Part shown: piece by piece, positions 23,499 to 35,339 of the stretch
Layout of the letters: each line of letters opens with the position of its first letter
Position numbering within the stretch: position 1 is the stretch's first letter
From: Notospermus geniculatus
Lineage: Eukaryota; Nemertea; Pilidiophora; Heteronemertea; Lineidae
Length of the DNA stretch: 64,000 nucleotides
Assembly (NCBI GenBank): GCA_002633025.1
Contig: NMRB01000816.1
Span: 159,217-223,216 of the forward strand
Direction of reading: 5' to 3'
Translations under genes and position numbers: made by a program
Notes under the pieces: model-generated
The model's input: the letters and a program-made list of their open reading frames with translations, nothing else
The model's database searches: none
What the model was told of the DNA's origin: nothing

Positions 23499-23939
23499 CA
23501 GTTCACACGATCCAATTTTTCTGTCAAACTTTTTGATCAAACATTTTGGTCAAATTTTTCTATTCGACCCTCTGAATCCACACTGTGGATTTTTGTGATC
23601 AGTGTTTCGAATAGAGTCAAGGAGAGGCGCAGTATAGATGACATAACCATACAAAATAGTCCCAACGCCGTGAAAATGACATTTATGCTATTCATAAGAA
23701 AAGGTCTGGTCACCGCGATCAGGGTGTTAATCGGACAATAAAAATATTTCCCTGCGCCACACGGTACGATTTGTAATTATTTGGTCAAATCGTAAGAGAA
23801 AAATAGGACGGGTTCTATCCAAAACGATTTTGGATTTTGAAATTTGGTTGGTCAAATTTGTGGATTTGCTCCGTGCTACACGATAAAATTTTTGGCTCAA
23901 ACTTTTTTGGTCAAATTAAATTGGACCGTGTGGCTCGAA
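23499..23939. mobile_element. Foldback element, duplication copy B
   Basis: Counterpart of 14560-15004 with the same inverted ends. Confidence 0.65.
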
Positions 23940-24277
23940 GTTTGTAAGTCCTACCCCTCTTGGCAAGACCACCTCAAGACTACCTATACCCTACATTACA
24001 TGTACATTTTCCCCGTATGAGGTCACGATGCGTGTGCTACTACAACGCGCCATCTAGCGGATGTTAAAGGAACAAAAGTAGGTGGCGCTTTGGTGCGTAA
24101 CGAAATGTATAAACCGGTGTTGGCTACATTTCACCGAGAATAGTGTACTGTCTGTAAAATTTGCTCACCCTTTACTGTGATGTACACATAATGCTGGTGA
24201 TGTCATAGCTCTGAGCAAAACGCTGTGATGTTGATGTTCGATCAGAAACTAATTAGTGGTCACCATAAGCGATGTTA

Positions 24278-24669
24278 ATGAGGTTCCGCAAATCTGATGA
24301 AACACGAAGTACGAAATACGAAATTGGACTTCATTTCCATGACTTAATGTATTTCAGGAGATGGTTGGTACCACAAATATCGCCTGCTGCAAGAGCGTCT
24401 TTTAGCGTATGACGTAAGACTGATAGAGTACGGGTGTATATAAAACTTTGAAATTTTTCTTTCGTTTCCACTTCCTAGATACGAAGTGGAAATTCAAAAA
24501 TTCAAGATGCACCATGATTCTCTCTGGGTCTTACATGATATGCTAAAAAACGCACTGGCAGAAGGGACATTTGTGATAGCAACCATATCCAGATTTACAT
24601 TAGGTCCTGAAAATGAAGTACAATTTCGTATTTCGTACTTCGCGTTTCGTCAGATTGGCGAAACCTTAC
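24278..24669. mobile_element. TA-type foldback MITE, GTGAGGTTTCGC family, copy 4
   Basis: Duplicated partner of 15372-15765; the first base of the left end is changed (ATGAGG). Confidence 0.8.
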
Positions 24670-25093
24670 TGTTATTTATTATGCGCATTTCGACTGTGTA
24701 ACATATTGTATGTAACTTCGATTACTTTTCATTTACCAATCCTGGGATTGGGTAAACATAGGTACAGGTGACCAGGATAATGAGAGAATATTTCTTATGT
24801 AATACAAAGTCCGCCTCATGTGTAGATAACGTGTACAGTATTTTAATCTGGTCCGAAGGGCGTTTTACATTACATTTGCTATAAACTATTATTCTTGTGA
24901 CGTCACTTCCGTCCAGAGTTTCGAGATTATAGGCGGACTTTTTGAGTAAAACTCAAATCTTCCGAAAAGTCGTTTAGCTTGTGAGTGTTTTGTTTATCAA
25001 GCACCAGTCTTTGCCTTATGTACATATGATAGAGTATAATACGAAACAAAGAAATATCGAAAGAAACAATGAGTCTTTTGTCATATGTTATGT

Positions 25094-25133
25094 CAGGAGG
25101 TAATAATCTGGATTATTACCTCCTGGTTACATG
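25094..25133. mobile_element. 40-nt hairpin insertion with TATGT duplication, private to copy B
   Basis: CAGGAGGTAATAATC, then TG, then the exact complement, plus a short tail. TATGT lies on both sides (25089-25093, 25134-25138) and once in copy A. Confidence 0.75.
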
Positions 25134-25308
25134 TATGTGCATTGCTTCTTAATTTGCAATAGAGTGTAGCAGGAATTGGAATCCTTGGAATGAATGTCGT
25201 AGAGCGGGTCGAGTCATACATGTACATATTTTAGAGAAGAATTTTTTGTAATTTTTTTATTAGTAACACGATGCGTTACAACGACATTCCTGCTGCCCGA
25301 GGACACCG

Positions 25309-25484
25309 GTGTAACATCTGCCAATGTTCGCCATATGTGAGTGTTCCCCTCCTATTGTCTGACGGAATAAGCTGCGACTTGACAATAGACGACAGACAGA
25401 GAAACATGTCGATCTATCTGCCAGCGTTTCCCAAACAATAAGGGGGATACACTCACTCACAGAAACCCAGGCAGATGTAACACC
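25309..25484. mobile_element. Inverted-repeat insertion, private to copy B
   Basis: Ends GGTGTAACATCTGCC and GGCAGATGTAACACC. Copy A lacks it between ACACCGG and the TCTCCTGTTACACC flank. Confidence 0.7.
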
Positions 25485-25678
25485 TGTCTTAGTGGATTCA
25501 CGGAGCATTTCTCCTGTTACACCTTGCTGGTTGATTCGACGCTACCATTGCCTCGTCTTTATCCTGCTGTTCTTATTCTTATCGTAGATTTGATTTGCTG
25601 AAATTATATGGAGTGTCAACAAACGCACCCAAAGCTGATTGGCACTTTGGAATGGGTGGACTGGCTTTGGTCCCTGAA

Positions 25679-26088
25679 GAAAACAGGCTCTGCTTACAAA
25701 AAAAAACTCACCCTGTAATACGTGACAGTGCCTTTGAAAATGCCTGGTCATTTTAAACTTATTAGACTACATGATGGCTTTTTGTCCTGGGCTGAAGTGG
25801 CAATGTTGACACCTGCGAGTACCCCCATCAAAATCTTCGAGTACTCTTGGTAGTTGAAAATAAAATGCTGTCATTCTATGTCAAGAACTTGACGTTACAC
25901 TTTATGAGCCATTTACATGCATTTAGCGTCTGGTAATGTGTCGAGATGATGAAAAGGGAAGTGTTATAATAGGCAATCTCAACGGAAACTCGTTTCGGCG
26001 AAGGGCCCATCTTCAAAAAGAAATGCACTGATCGAGGGTACTCGTATTGTAGCACACAGATATCAGTAAGGCAGGTGGTTAAGGCTTC
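25679..26088. other. No gene recognised
   Basis: Unique sequence just past the end of duplication copy B. Confidence 0.4.
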
Positions 26089-26329
26089 CTTTACATAGAA
26101 GTATACGGTATACGAAATGCCGGTGAACAATGGCTTCACGGTCGTGAATCCATTTGAATAACCTTTGATAACCGGCGTCTTCGTATACAATATACTTCTA
26201 TGTAAAGAAAGCATTCATAGAAGTATACAGTATACGGACACGCTGGGTAACAATGGCCTCACAAAGGGTTCATGTCCATGAAACCTTTGTTCGCCCGCGT
26301 GCCCGTATACCGTATATCTCTATGTAAAC
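26089..26329. mobile_element. Two head-to-tail small foldback elements
   Basis: 26089-26207 has arms with ACATAGAAGTATACGGTATA. 26216-26324 has arms CATAGAAGTATACAGTATAC / GTATACCGTATATCTCTATG. They look like a dimer of one family. Confidence 0.65.
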
Positions 26330-26330
26330 C

Positions 26331-26417
26331 CATCCTCTTGCAACAGGTCCTCTAAAACGCGCTCCCCTACTCGCTAACGCGCTATGCAGAGTGGAAATGC
26401 CCTGGGTTCCCAGGATG
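26331..26417. mobile_element. 87-bp element with 9-bp target-site duplication (CATCCT/AGGATG ends)
   Basis: ATGTAAACC lies at 26322-26330 and again at 26418-26426. The ends match those of 35510-36127, of which this is an internally deleted version. Confidence 0.8.
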
Positions 26418-26425
26418 ATGTAAAC

Positions 26426-26594
26426 CCGGTGTCGTAGAATGTCATGCCCCCCGATATGAGATGCTCCACAACAATAGATTCTGGCGGATTAAGGGTCAGC
26501 CGGGCACTGACAAACAGAACTTCTGTTACCAGATGTCCCCTGAACAAAAGAAGCGGGCATCTGATATCGGGGGCATTACATTCTATGACACCGG
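26426..26594. mobile_element. Inverted-repeat MITE (CCGGTGTCGTAGAATGT termini)
   Basis: Arms of about 32 bp with CATGCCCCCCGATAT and complement. The right arm resembles the end of the dispersed block at 2631-2741 and 32081-32277. Confidence 0.65.
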
Positions 26595-26994
26595 CCTAAT
26601 TTAAAGTCTGCGACATCCGATCGCTCCAAAAGGGCTCACAATGGATACGTCAACGTTTGTATGTGTACTGCCAGAGTGATCGAAAAGAGTTTCGTTGCAA
26701 CAGAAAATGCAGGCAAGCAACTTTCGAAATCATGTTAATTATAGGCCTGTACGGTATTTCTGTTCCGTCAAGCAGGAAGTACAGAACTTCATTGCTTTTT
26801 CTTCGTGTATGTTTGCAGAAATTTTAGGAACAACCTTTGCCCAAAATTACGAGTGGACAATGTTATTTGCTCCTTGGAGGAATTATACTGACATATATAA
26901 TTCCTCCAAGTTTGCTCTTACTAAAGGTACCATATATCGAGAACACTACGGACAGGGTTCCTGCAGCTCTGTGTCAATAAAATTTAGGCCGGGT
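26595..26994. other. No gene recognised; includes a small hairpin
   Basis: The open frame of about 116 codons starting at 26695 has no recognisable motif. A hairpin with CTTGGAGGAATTATA arms lies at about 26873-26911. Confidence 0.35.
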
Positions 26995-27173
26995 TTATTT
27001 GGCAAGCATGCTTGCCAAGCAGTTCCCTTTTTCGTCCTTATTTAGCAAGCATGCTTGCCATCTAATGCTAAAAAATGTCCCTATTTGGCAAGCATGTCAC
27101 GCCCCCTAATGAATATTAATCAGGATATGTGCTTGCCATATTATTCAGCACGTTTGGCTATTGGGCAAGCAAA

Positions 27174-27579
27174 NNNNNNNNNNNNNNNNNNNNNNNNNNN
27201 NNNNNNNNNNNNNNNNNNNNNNNNNNNNNNNNNNNNNNNNNNNNNNNNNNNNNNNNNNNNNNNNNNNNNNNNNNNNNNNNNNNNNNNNNNNNNNNNNNNN
27301 NNNNNNNNNNNNNNNNNNNNNNNNNNNNNNNNNNNNNNNNNNNNNNNNNNNNNNNNNNNNNNNNNNNNNNNNNNNNNNNNNNNNNNNNNNNNNNNNNNNN
27401 NNNNNNNNNNNNNNNNNNNNNNNNNNNNNNNNNNNNNNNNNNNNNNNNNNNNNNNNNNNNNNNNNNNNNNNNNNNNNNNNNNNNNNNNNNNNNNNNNNNN
27501 NNNNNNNNNNNNNNNNNNNNNNNNNNNNNNNNNNNNNNNNNNNNNNNNNNNNNNNNNNNNNNNNNNNNNNNNNNNNNNN
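27174..27579. other. Assembly gap (406 N)
   Basis: Run of N. Long open frames crossing it are artefacts. Confidence 0.99.
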
Positions 27580-27659
27580 ACACCAAATGTTTCTTCTTGA
27601 TATTCCTACTTTTGGGACAAAAACAAGAAAAAAGAAAAAAAAATGAAAAAAACACGAGT

Positions 27660-27735
27660 GTGATCACGCAAGTTTCGAACCCGCCACATTCGAGTTGCTG
27701 GCCCATCACTCTGTGCACTGCGCTAGTCAACTGGT
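27660..27735 (-). other. tRNA-derived SINE-like segment
   Basis: On the minus strand TAGCGCAGTGC fits the A box except its last base, and GGCGGGTTCGAAACTTG holds a B box at normal spacing. The acceptor stem is not convincing. Confidence 0.45.
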
Positions 27736-28244
27736 TGCAGGTGTGCGGTGGGAATTTATTACGTGGTTCAGGACAATGCGGGTAACTCGTCGTTTTAGGC
27801 CAAACTTGGCGTACTGTTTGGCAAACCAGGGTCGATAAATAACCACTTTCATCTGAAAATCGCTTGTAGGTGGCTCCTTTCGCAAGACCCCCCTCCACTA
27901 AACGATATTTTCTGCCCTGCCAGCTGCTCTGCAGGAGCGCTGCATAATTAATGAGCTAGACGTGTATCGAAGACTGTACGCTTACTGCATACACAGCAGA
28001 TAACTGTGCAAATAAATAGTTCGATGCCTTAAAGTGTCTTAAAATCTTCGTTGGAGGCATAGCCTACTCCCAATCGCAACTTTTCGATGCCTTTTGGCGA
28101 GGGCTGCGACGGCGAGTCGGAGGACGCCATCTTCGTCTTCTGTTTGCATAATTAATGAGGTCTAATGAATATTCATTATTGTCTGCTTGCCATCTAAGAC
28201 CAAATTTCTGTAATTCGGCAAGCATTTGCTTGCCAAATAACCAC

Positions 28245-28511
28245 TTCCTAAAATTTAAGACCTTTTTAAGACTTTTTCACCATACCTTTAATTCAAAAAT
28301 AAATACCAGTACGTGGTTAGACGATGTGCTTGTTAGATATTTTTCTCTCTGAGAAAAATAACCAAGTTTTAAAAATTCACAACACTCTGAAAATGAAATT
28401 TAAGACCTCAAAGGGCAAAAGTGTGAAATCCCATACCTTTTCAAGGCCTCGAAAAGGCTTTTTCATATTTTAAGACTTTTTACGACTTTTCAAGGTTGCG
28501 CAGAACCCTGT
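28245..28511. repeat. Repeat rich in TTTAAGAC / TTCAAGG words, hAT-like end
   Basis: On the minus strand it opens CAGGGTTCTGCG, similar to hAT termini, and is dominated by CTTGAAAAG and AAGTCTTAAA words. Similar repeats are common in animal genomes. A target duplication was not resolved. Confidence 0.4.
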
Positions 28512-28980
28512 ACTACACTGAGTGTACGGAGGAATGGTGCGAGAGGTAAATCCTTGAACAGTAGTGTACACTCCATTTTTGACGTGCAAGCCCAGAGCAA
28601 GGACATTGAGACTGTTCAGTGGCTCTCAAGGAAGTACTACTCTTGCCCCTCAAACTACCATGAATGGTAGAACGCCTACACCATCTACACAGTAACCTGC
28701 CAAATAGGCCAAGTGAATGAATGCCATGTGTACACATCGTTATTGCCTGTACATAAGAGCGTTCCTTTGAGTTGTTGTCTAAGAAAACACGGCTTTTCAT
28801 GAAAACCGCAGCAATAACGGAAACCTTAATTTCTCAGGCACCGTCTCGCCGCTACCGAAGTCGCCATGTGACGTGGGTTTGGCCCTGAGGGGGAAAAATA
28901 CGGTTATGATAGGTAAACCGTGATGGTAACGGAACCCGTCAAGTATATGATGTAAAAATGATGCCATACCACCTGTCAAA

Positions 28981-29222
28981 GGAGAAAGAAATAAAAGTGG
29001 AAAATAAGAAGGTGGATTTTTTTGCGAATTTTTCAATTTCTGAAACTGGGGTAATTTTTTTCCCATTTTGAACAATACTCGCCGAAATATCACACAAAAT
29101 GTCATGTCATTTTAAGAAAACTTCTGAAAATGGGAAAAAATTCTATCCCGATTTGAGATATTGAAAAATTCGCCAAAAATTTCAAAATTTCCCACTTCTT
29201 ATTTTCCGCTTTTATTTCTTCC
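28981..29222. mobile_element. Foldback element with imperfect 100-bp arms
   Basis: AAAGTGGAAAATAAGAAG... at the left pairs with CTTCTTATTTTCCGCTTTTA at the right, and GCGAATTTTTCAAT with its complement. Spacer centred near 29105. Confidence 0.65.
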
Positions 29223-31106
29223 CTAGTCTTAACTGATGGCAGTCTTCTACATTTTGAAAATTGATATTGCGTGAATATGTTCTTACGGGCCCTTCCTTTG
29301 TTTTGATTCAAAGCTCCCGTTCATTGATCGCCTGTAAATGAACACTATTTACATGTAGGTTTCCCTTTAAACAGGCATTTTGGCTTATAGAACCCTCATC
29401 TATTTGTCTACATCAGGTACCGTACCGTAGACTTTCGGATCTGTCCAGTCATGTAAGACGACTGGTTCTCTATCCTAGCAAATTTTCGACCCCTTCTTCA
29501 GGCTGGCACTTTCAAGTCGAGCATTACCATGCCAAAAGTGTCGGTGTCAGGACTTCGATTCGGCGATATCAACAGCCTACTTTGTGGTCAGCAATGTCGA
29601 TCATCACCAACAGGAGAAGCTGGACCCCTGCAATGGAGGACCTGCTGTGACGTTGCAACTGCGATTTTTTTTGGTGTATTTATTGTCCCTTGGACATATG
29701 AAAAAGAGGATAAAAAATTCAATTTACTGTCGGTGGTGACAACTGCCTATCGAATCGTCTGCACGGAACACGATACATTACACGCTGAGGTACTACATCT
29801 ATGTGCATGTTGTGTACATATCATTTTACCTCGTGTAGGCGGAGTGCCTCGATCATGTCTCCACGGTTTTGGCTCTATGGTAGGCCTATCGATTCGAGTA
29901 GGCCTATATGCTTAATGCGAGAGTAGTTGATTGAAATAACAACCATTTTTACTTGGCTGGGCGTATTTCCAAATTTTGAACATTTCTGGAAGTGCCTATG
30001 CCTGCCCATTACGACCTCCGCAAAAACGGACACCTACATTCGATTCATTCTGCCCACACTGTTTGACATCATGCTGCTCATGATCATGATGATATTAGGC
30101 CTATTTGTCGGCCTACAGAAAATGTCTCACCTACAATACCTGCGTGATAAACATTTTAGAATATCCAGATTTCACACAATGTAGGCCTGTCATTGTTATT
30201 TTATATTTCGTTCTTTTTATAGAGATTTGCTATCGGCTTTTCACGTCGACAGAACATGTCCGGTGTGCCGTGTGCGGAAGGCTTTATTTTCTCATTGTAT
30301 CCCGATCGCTTGATAAGTATTTATCAACAATATTTTTGTTGTGAAGTAGCGTTTGTCATGATATCGCCCTGCTGCGTTGCATACACAACATTACAAAAGG
30401 TAATTGAGAGGAATCGTGTATACGACGTGGCAAGCCCGTGAAAGATCTTGAAGAAAACCCTTGAGGCATTACTCTACTTCCCCTCCCCTCTCCAAGCTGG
30501 GAATTGTAACATTGAGTTAACAGATTACCATTTTCCGAAAATTAGCTGAGCAATCTATAATGAGACAAGTCTAATTTTGTCACAGGGCTAGGCCTACTCC
30601 CAAGTGTGTACATTCGCTGTACATCCACTGTGCATACAAATAAACCAAAGAATTGCTCAAAAGATCAACCTCTAGGCCGACTAAAACCTCTCATGATAGG
30701 CCCTATTAGAGGAAACTCGTGATTTGAACCCCCCCCCCCCATGTCTACTGAGGTGTCTAGGAAGGAACGAAATCGGATTGCTGGCAAGGCCTAATCAATT
30801 TACATATCTCTCTGTTGTGATATGCTGAAAGGCTACTTCATGATATGGAAAACATGAAACTGTCGCTTCCAGACTTACAGAAATTCCAATAAATCATTTT
30901 GGTCAAATATTTTCAGGATACGTCCTGGGGGATCAACGCGGAGAAGATCTCCCTCGGGTGCTATTGTCCTAGTGGATAAAGCCTTTGTAAAGGATTATGT
31001 CGCTAACCTTTGACAATGGCTTTATAGCGGAGGACCTTATCCGCTGGTAGAGGGGTCTGAGTTTAATTTGGTTTTAACGCTCCCCATTGCTCGATACGGC
31101 AAAATA
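29223..31106. other. No gene recognised; dispersed repeat at 29541-29675
   Basis: 29541-29675 is an inverted copy of the block at about 22295-22430 (and 12240-12370). A retroelement-like TTTTCGACCCCTTCTTCAG motif is near 29483. Open frames at 29529-30441 encode no recognised domain. Confidence 0.4.
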
Positions 31107-31449
31107 GTGGGGAGGTTTCGCAAATCTGACGAAACTCGAAATACGAAATTGGACTTCACTTTCATGTCATTATGTATTTCCGGAGGTGGTTGGTAGCACA
31201 ATATCGCCTGCTGCAAGAGCGGTCTTTTAGCGTATGACGTTAGACTGATAGCGTTACGGTGTTTATGAAAGATTAAAATTTATCTTTCGTTTCCACTTCG
31301 TAGATACGAAGTGAAAATTTAAAAATTCAGGACGTGCCATAACTCTCTCGGTCTTACATGATATGCTAAAAGACGCACTAGCGGGTACCAACAACCACCT
31401 CCATCTGGTATTTCGTACTTCGTGTTTCGTCAGATTTGCGAAATCTCAC
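31107..31449. mobile_element. TA-type foldback MITE, GTGAGGTTTCGC family, copy 5
   Basis: TA flanks at 31105-31106 and 31450-31451, same internal arms as the four copies in the duplication. The only copy outside it. Confidence 0.82.
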
Positions 31450-31848
31450 TAGGATAATAGAATACTCGAGAGTGGGTTCAATACGCCACCACTCTCGGTT
31501 TTTTTTCTCGTGCAAGTGCGACTAGGGTTGCTTGTCATAGGATATCACTTATTGGTTAATAACAAGTAGGCCTACATGTAGGCCTACGTCCAGGCATCAA
31601 TCGATGGCTAAAATAAAAACATACTTGTGGAAATGATAGACGAAACTTTTTAAATTTTTAAAATCTGGTTGCACATGGTGCAATGACAAAAACAGGCACG
31701 TTCGATAATCACGCTTGACACATCCATTGTACACAGGAACTGGGCTTGTCTCGCTTACCACAGGAGAGTTATCGATTGACATAATGCCCGGTTGCTCAGC
31801 CTTGGCTTTAGGTGGATTTCGGTCGATTCCGACATGAGCACAGCTTAA

Positions 31849-31993
31849 AGCCTGCCGCACACTGGAGCTATCTCCTGAGCAAAAAGTCGAGGCAAAAAAC
31901 TCACCGAAAAATACGCGCACACGCGAGCTATCTGCTAAGCAAACGGTCTCGACTGACGTTTTGCTTAGCAGGTAGCTCCAGTGTGCGTCAGGC
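31849..31993. mobile_element. TTAA-type MITE, GCCTGCCGCACAC family, copy 1
   Basis: Left TTAA, right TTTA (one change). Arms hold TGCTAAGCAAA/TGCTCAGCAAA words. Same family at 56570-56781. Confidence 0.7.
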
Positions 31994-32080
31994 TTTAGCC
32001 AGGCTTATTTTTTATCCAGATGTGATAAAACCTAATGCCCCCACCCGCCTGATCTCCCCCTACATTGTTTGTCACAGGAT

Positions 32081-32277
32081 TAAGGGTCTTGGTCTCTCTA
32101 CAGGGTGGGCCAGAGAAAGTGTCCCTCGAACAACAGCATTTCTATTGTTTCCCTATTGTTCGAGGGACACTTTCTTTGGCCCACCCTGTGGAGTCCAATT
32201 CAATGGTGCCGCTTAATCCGTAAATGTATTGTTGGGGAACATCACATATCGGGGGACATTAGATTCTACTACACCGG
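32081..32277. repeat. Dispersed repeat (relative of 2631-2741) split by an 88-bp palindrome
   Basis: Shares GTGCCGCTTAATCCGTAAAT and CGGGGGACATTAGATTCTAC with 2631-2741. The palindrome 32101-32188 begins CAGGGTGGGCC and ends GGCCCACCCTG; the empty site is visible at 2649-2650. Confidence 0.75.
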
Positions 32278-34515
32278 CCTGCGATACACGTAAGCCACAC
32301 CTGAGAAACCGGGTATTACAGTGTTAAGCCACCATACATTTTTGTCCACGTTTGGAAAACACACATTATACAAACATTTTCATCTGCCTTCAAAACGGTA
32401 CCGGTTACCTCTTTGCACGAACTTGATGGCCAAGCTAAAATTACGAGCAATGACAGACCTTCTCAAGTAACTTTGACACTTGGCCCACCTTCAAGGCATG
32501 GCACTTATTCAAAATGCGCATTCATTATACACCGAAAAAGATTTAAAAACCGTAGGTGGCTTACAAATCTTCAAAAATGTTGAATTAAACCTCGCATGCT
32601 GTTTATGGAATGTAGGCTAGTGCTCCTTTGTTTGACGCTTATCGGCTTTTCGACTGGTGCCATTTTTGCGGAATGAAGTGTGTAAAGTTTGTCAGTTGGT
32701 CGATAAAAAGCACACAATTAGCGATGTATGTATATTTCACGTGTAAACAAGAGTCAGGGCTTGCATATTAGGACCCATGAAAAAAATATTAGTTTATCAT
32801 CCCCGCCCGCGTCACTTTTTCTGGCCGCATGGAAATTTGCGTCACTGCTGCATTCAGAAATCAGAAAAATCCTTCGAACAATTTTTACGTAACGCTATAT
32901 TTATAATATTAACTCTTTTGAAAAAACGGCATGGCAGGGGGTAAATACCTTTCCCATGTAATTCTTCGAACAGAAATGACATGCCGATTTACCGGCGGTG
33001 ATGGCATTCCGTTAACTCCACACCAACACCGCCGATTCAATCCAATGAAATTCGTGTCAGCCGCCACACAACAGGGTGGCCAATCAGAGACTGCGTTAGG
33101 CTACAGACACCGAAGGCATGTATGTTTACTTCTGGGTTCGGCTCTTGTTTGGCGATGTAAATTCAAATCTGATTGGTCGAGATTGGGCTGTTTCATCAAG
33201 CAACCATTCCGGACGATATGATGTATTTATGCAAAAACAGCAATAAACAAAAAAAAATTTTTTTTCCTGCGATCTAGTTATAGGCTATAATTATCGGACG
33301 AAAGTTTCTTCTTGACAACAACTTTTATTAATTTGAAAAACAATCATGTCGTATTTGCAGTGGGGTGCACCACAAGAGCAGCGAACAGCATTCCTGACAG
33401 ATTTTCTTCTGGAGTGGACCTGGGGTTTGTGGTGTGAGCCGTGCGAACTAAGCGCAAAACCCAGGTTAGCCTGGATGAGAAATGACATCAAAATATTTTA
33501 GCTTTTTATACCTCGGCTCGTGCTAGGGTTGTAATAAATGTAACAACCTTGAAATCACGACTGTAAGCCATGACAGAAAAACTTCGATATAAATAATTTT
33601 CAATAAGGTAAGCCGGTTGAACCCAGGACACATAGGCTGGTCGACAATACACGTAGATTATCTCCTGCAGAATTATGACCCCTTACTGTAATGGCCAATT
33701 TTTATGTCCATAAACAGGCACTTCAGTCATTCGTTCTCTACAGGGGGGCCTAAATTGTTGGAACATCATGACTAGGCCTACTTGCTATGTTCACACCGCG
33801 AACTACTCTGTTTAGACATAATAATAATATGTGATCCGATCGGATCTAGCAAAAGAAGGCGCAAGTCGTACCCACGAAAGGGTTAACGGCCTGACAACGC
33901 AATAGCTGAAATGTACTCTCTGCAGGTTGACAATAGTAGTGGACAGCAGTGATAAAAGTTGAGTAAACTGATGACCAATGATGATCACCTGGCGTCTTTC
34001 GCCTAATTTTGCTAATAAGATCGGGTCACATAATATTTGACCATGCCTTTAGTTCTATTCCAAGGTTCTGTCTAGCCTAGACCTACTTAATTTGTGCCAA
34101 CATGATAAATGAATTAACACAGTCGAGCTAGTGAAAATACGATGCAAGTAACATGTTAGCACGCGAAGTAGGCATTAATGATTAAAGGGTTCGACTCAGT
34201 GTTATTTTCAAGACCAATTCAAGCTTGTTTATAAGTAACCTCGACACGGATGGTGTGTTGCAGGATGGTAATTCATAAAACACGCTCATTAGCAATGTCA
34301 ATGTCAACAGCCAAACTGTGGGCATTGCATGTAGTTTTAATGTATGGACTGAATGCCTTGTTGAACACTTGTGCATAACACCAGACGACGTGAACTCTTG
34401 TCCAAAGCTCTCCACGCCTGACAAAAGGCCAAATAATCCTTACGTAACTCTGTGCGACCACTCTCCAGGCCAATACATCCACTCACGGACACCATTCAGT
34501 TGATCGCACTCTATA
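32278..34515. other. No gene recognised
   Basis: Low-complexity-free sequence without a coding signal I could support. Short open frames lack motifs. Confidence 0.4.
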
Positions 34516-35020
34516 GGGCCGTTTAGACGACAAGCCAAAAAAACACATTCAGATTCAATCCGATTGGATCCGATCGACCCGCATCGGGTCTCATTTGCGT
34601 CTAAAGGGCCTGTCACACTGAAGTAGTTCTCAAAACGTCCTGCTGTGTCCTAAAAAATCGTAAAACGGGCTAGAACATGTAACCTTTGGCCAAATAATGC
34701 CTCGATGTTCTGGAGCACCCTTCCCGTCCATGAAGTTCGTACAAAAAGAGTGCAAAAGTTGCCACTACGTCCACTCCATTCGCACACAGTTTGAGCCCGT
34801 TCGGCAAAATTTTCAAGAACGTAGGCCTACTGAGAACGAGCTCAGTGTGACAGGCCCTTAAACGAGAATTGAATGTGGTCGTATGTGGTCCAATGTGGAT
34901 TCGGGACCATTTTAAATCCACATTGGACCGCATTGCGTAGCGTTTACACGCAAGAGTTTTGAACGACAATCGGATTCGATCGGATCGCATGTGGATTTTT
35001 GCCTGTCGTCTAAACGGCCC
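34516..35020. mobile_element. Foldback MITE (GGGCCGTTTAGACGACA) carrying a nested TAA-type MITE
   Basis: The outer ends are exact complements, with inner arms rich in GATCGGATC. The nested element 34605-34858 has ends AGGGCCTGTCACACTGA / TCAGTGTGACAGGCCCT and TAA on both sides, PIF/Harbinger-like. Confidence 0.8.
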
Positions 35021-35124
35021 TTATATAGCAAACATCAACCTCTAAGTGACGTCACCAGCCAATATGGCTGCATCTCACCGCCATTTAAATATCCAGAACA
35101 GGGGCAGAGGTAGTCTCACTTTAA

Positions 35125-35339
35125 AGGGCCTCTGGTGGCAGCTTTTTAGTGCATATTTGATATGATTATTAACAGAGAATTGGTGGCATGAGGATCCAAC
35201 TTGGGCATCATTTTTTAAGTAAAATTTCATCAGTGTCAAAATTTGATCCACAATTTATTAGTTCATGGTTACTAGCGCCACCTGTTGTATAGTCGCAGTA
35301 CTGTTAGTAGCCCAATAGCAAGCTGCCTCTAGAGTCCCT
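35125..35339. mobile_element. TTAA-type MITE (AGGGCCTCTGGTGGCAGC)
   Basis: TTAA at 35121-35124 and 35340-35343. Imperfect terminal repeat of about 20 bp. Confidence 0.7.

Larger units (their letters stand above)
16673..25678 (+). repeat. Tandem segmental duplication, copy B (about 9.0 kb)
   Basis: Second unit of the direct tandem duplication, with PRR15-like copy B. Private insertions are 18334-18935, 19851-20236, 25094-25133 and 25309-25484. The matching sites in copy A are empty. Confidence 0.95.
26995..28242. repeat. Probable element with self-palindromic GGCAAGCATGCTTGCC ends, spanning an assembly gap
   Basis: The 16-bp palindrome is at 27001-27016, with near copies at about 27044-27060 and, inverted, at about 28219-28238. 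TAATGAATATTAAT-type words sit next to both ends. The interior includes the gap 27174-27579 and a tRNA-like piece. Confidence 0.5.

Noticed and set aside
27055-27898. Long open frames around 27.1-27.9 kb on both strands
   Set aside because: Most of their length is the N gap; the real flanking residues are low-complexity or repeat sequence.
29529-30441. Series of open frames at 29.5-30.4 kb, one hydrophobic
   Set aside because: The first part is a dispersed repeat shared with 12.3 and 22.3 kb; the others show no domain, no consistent splice pattern and no conservation test available here.
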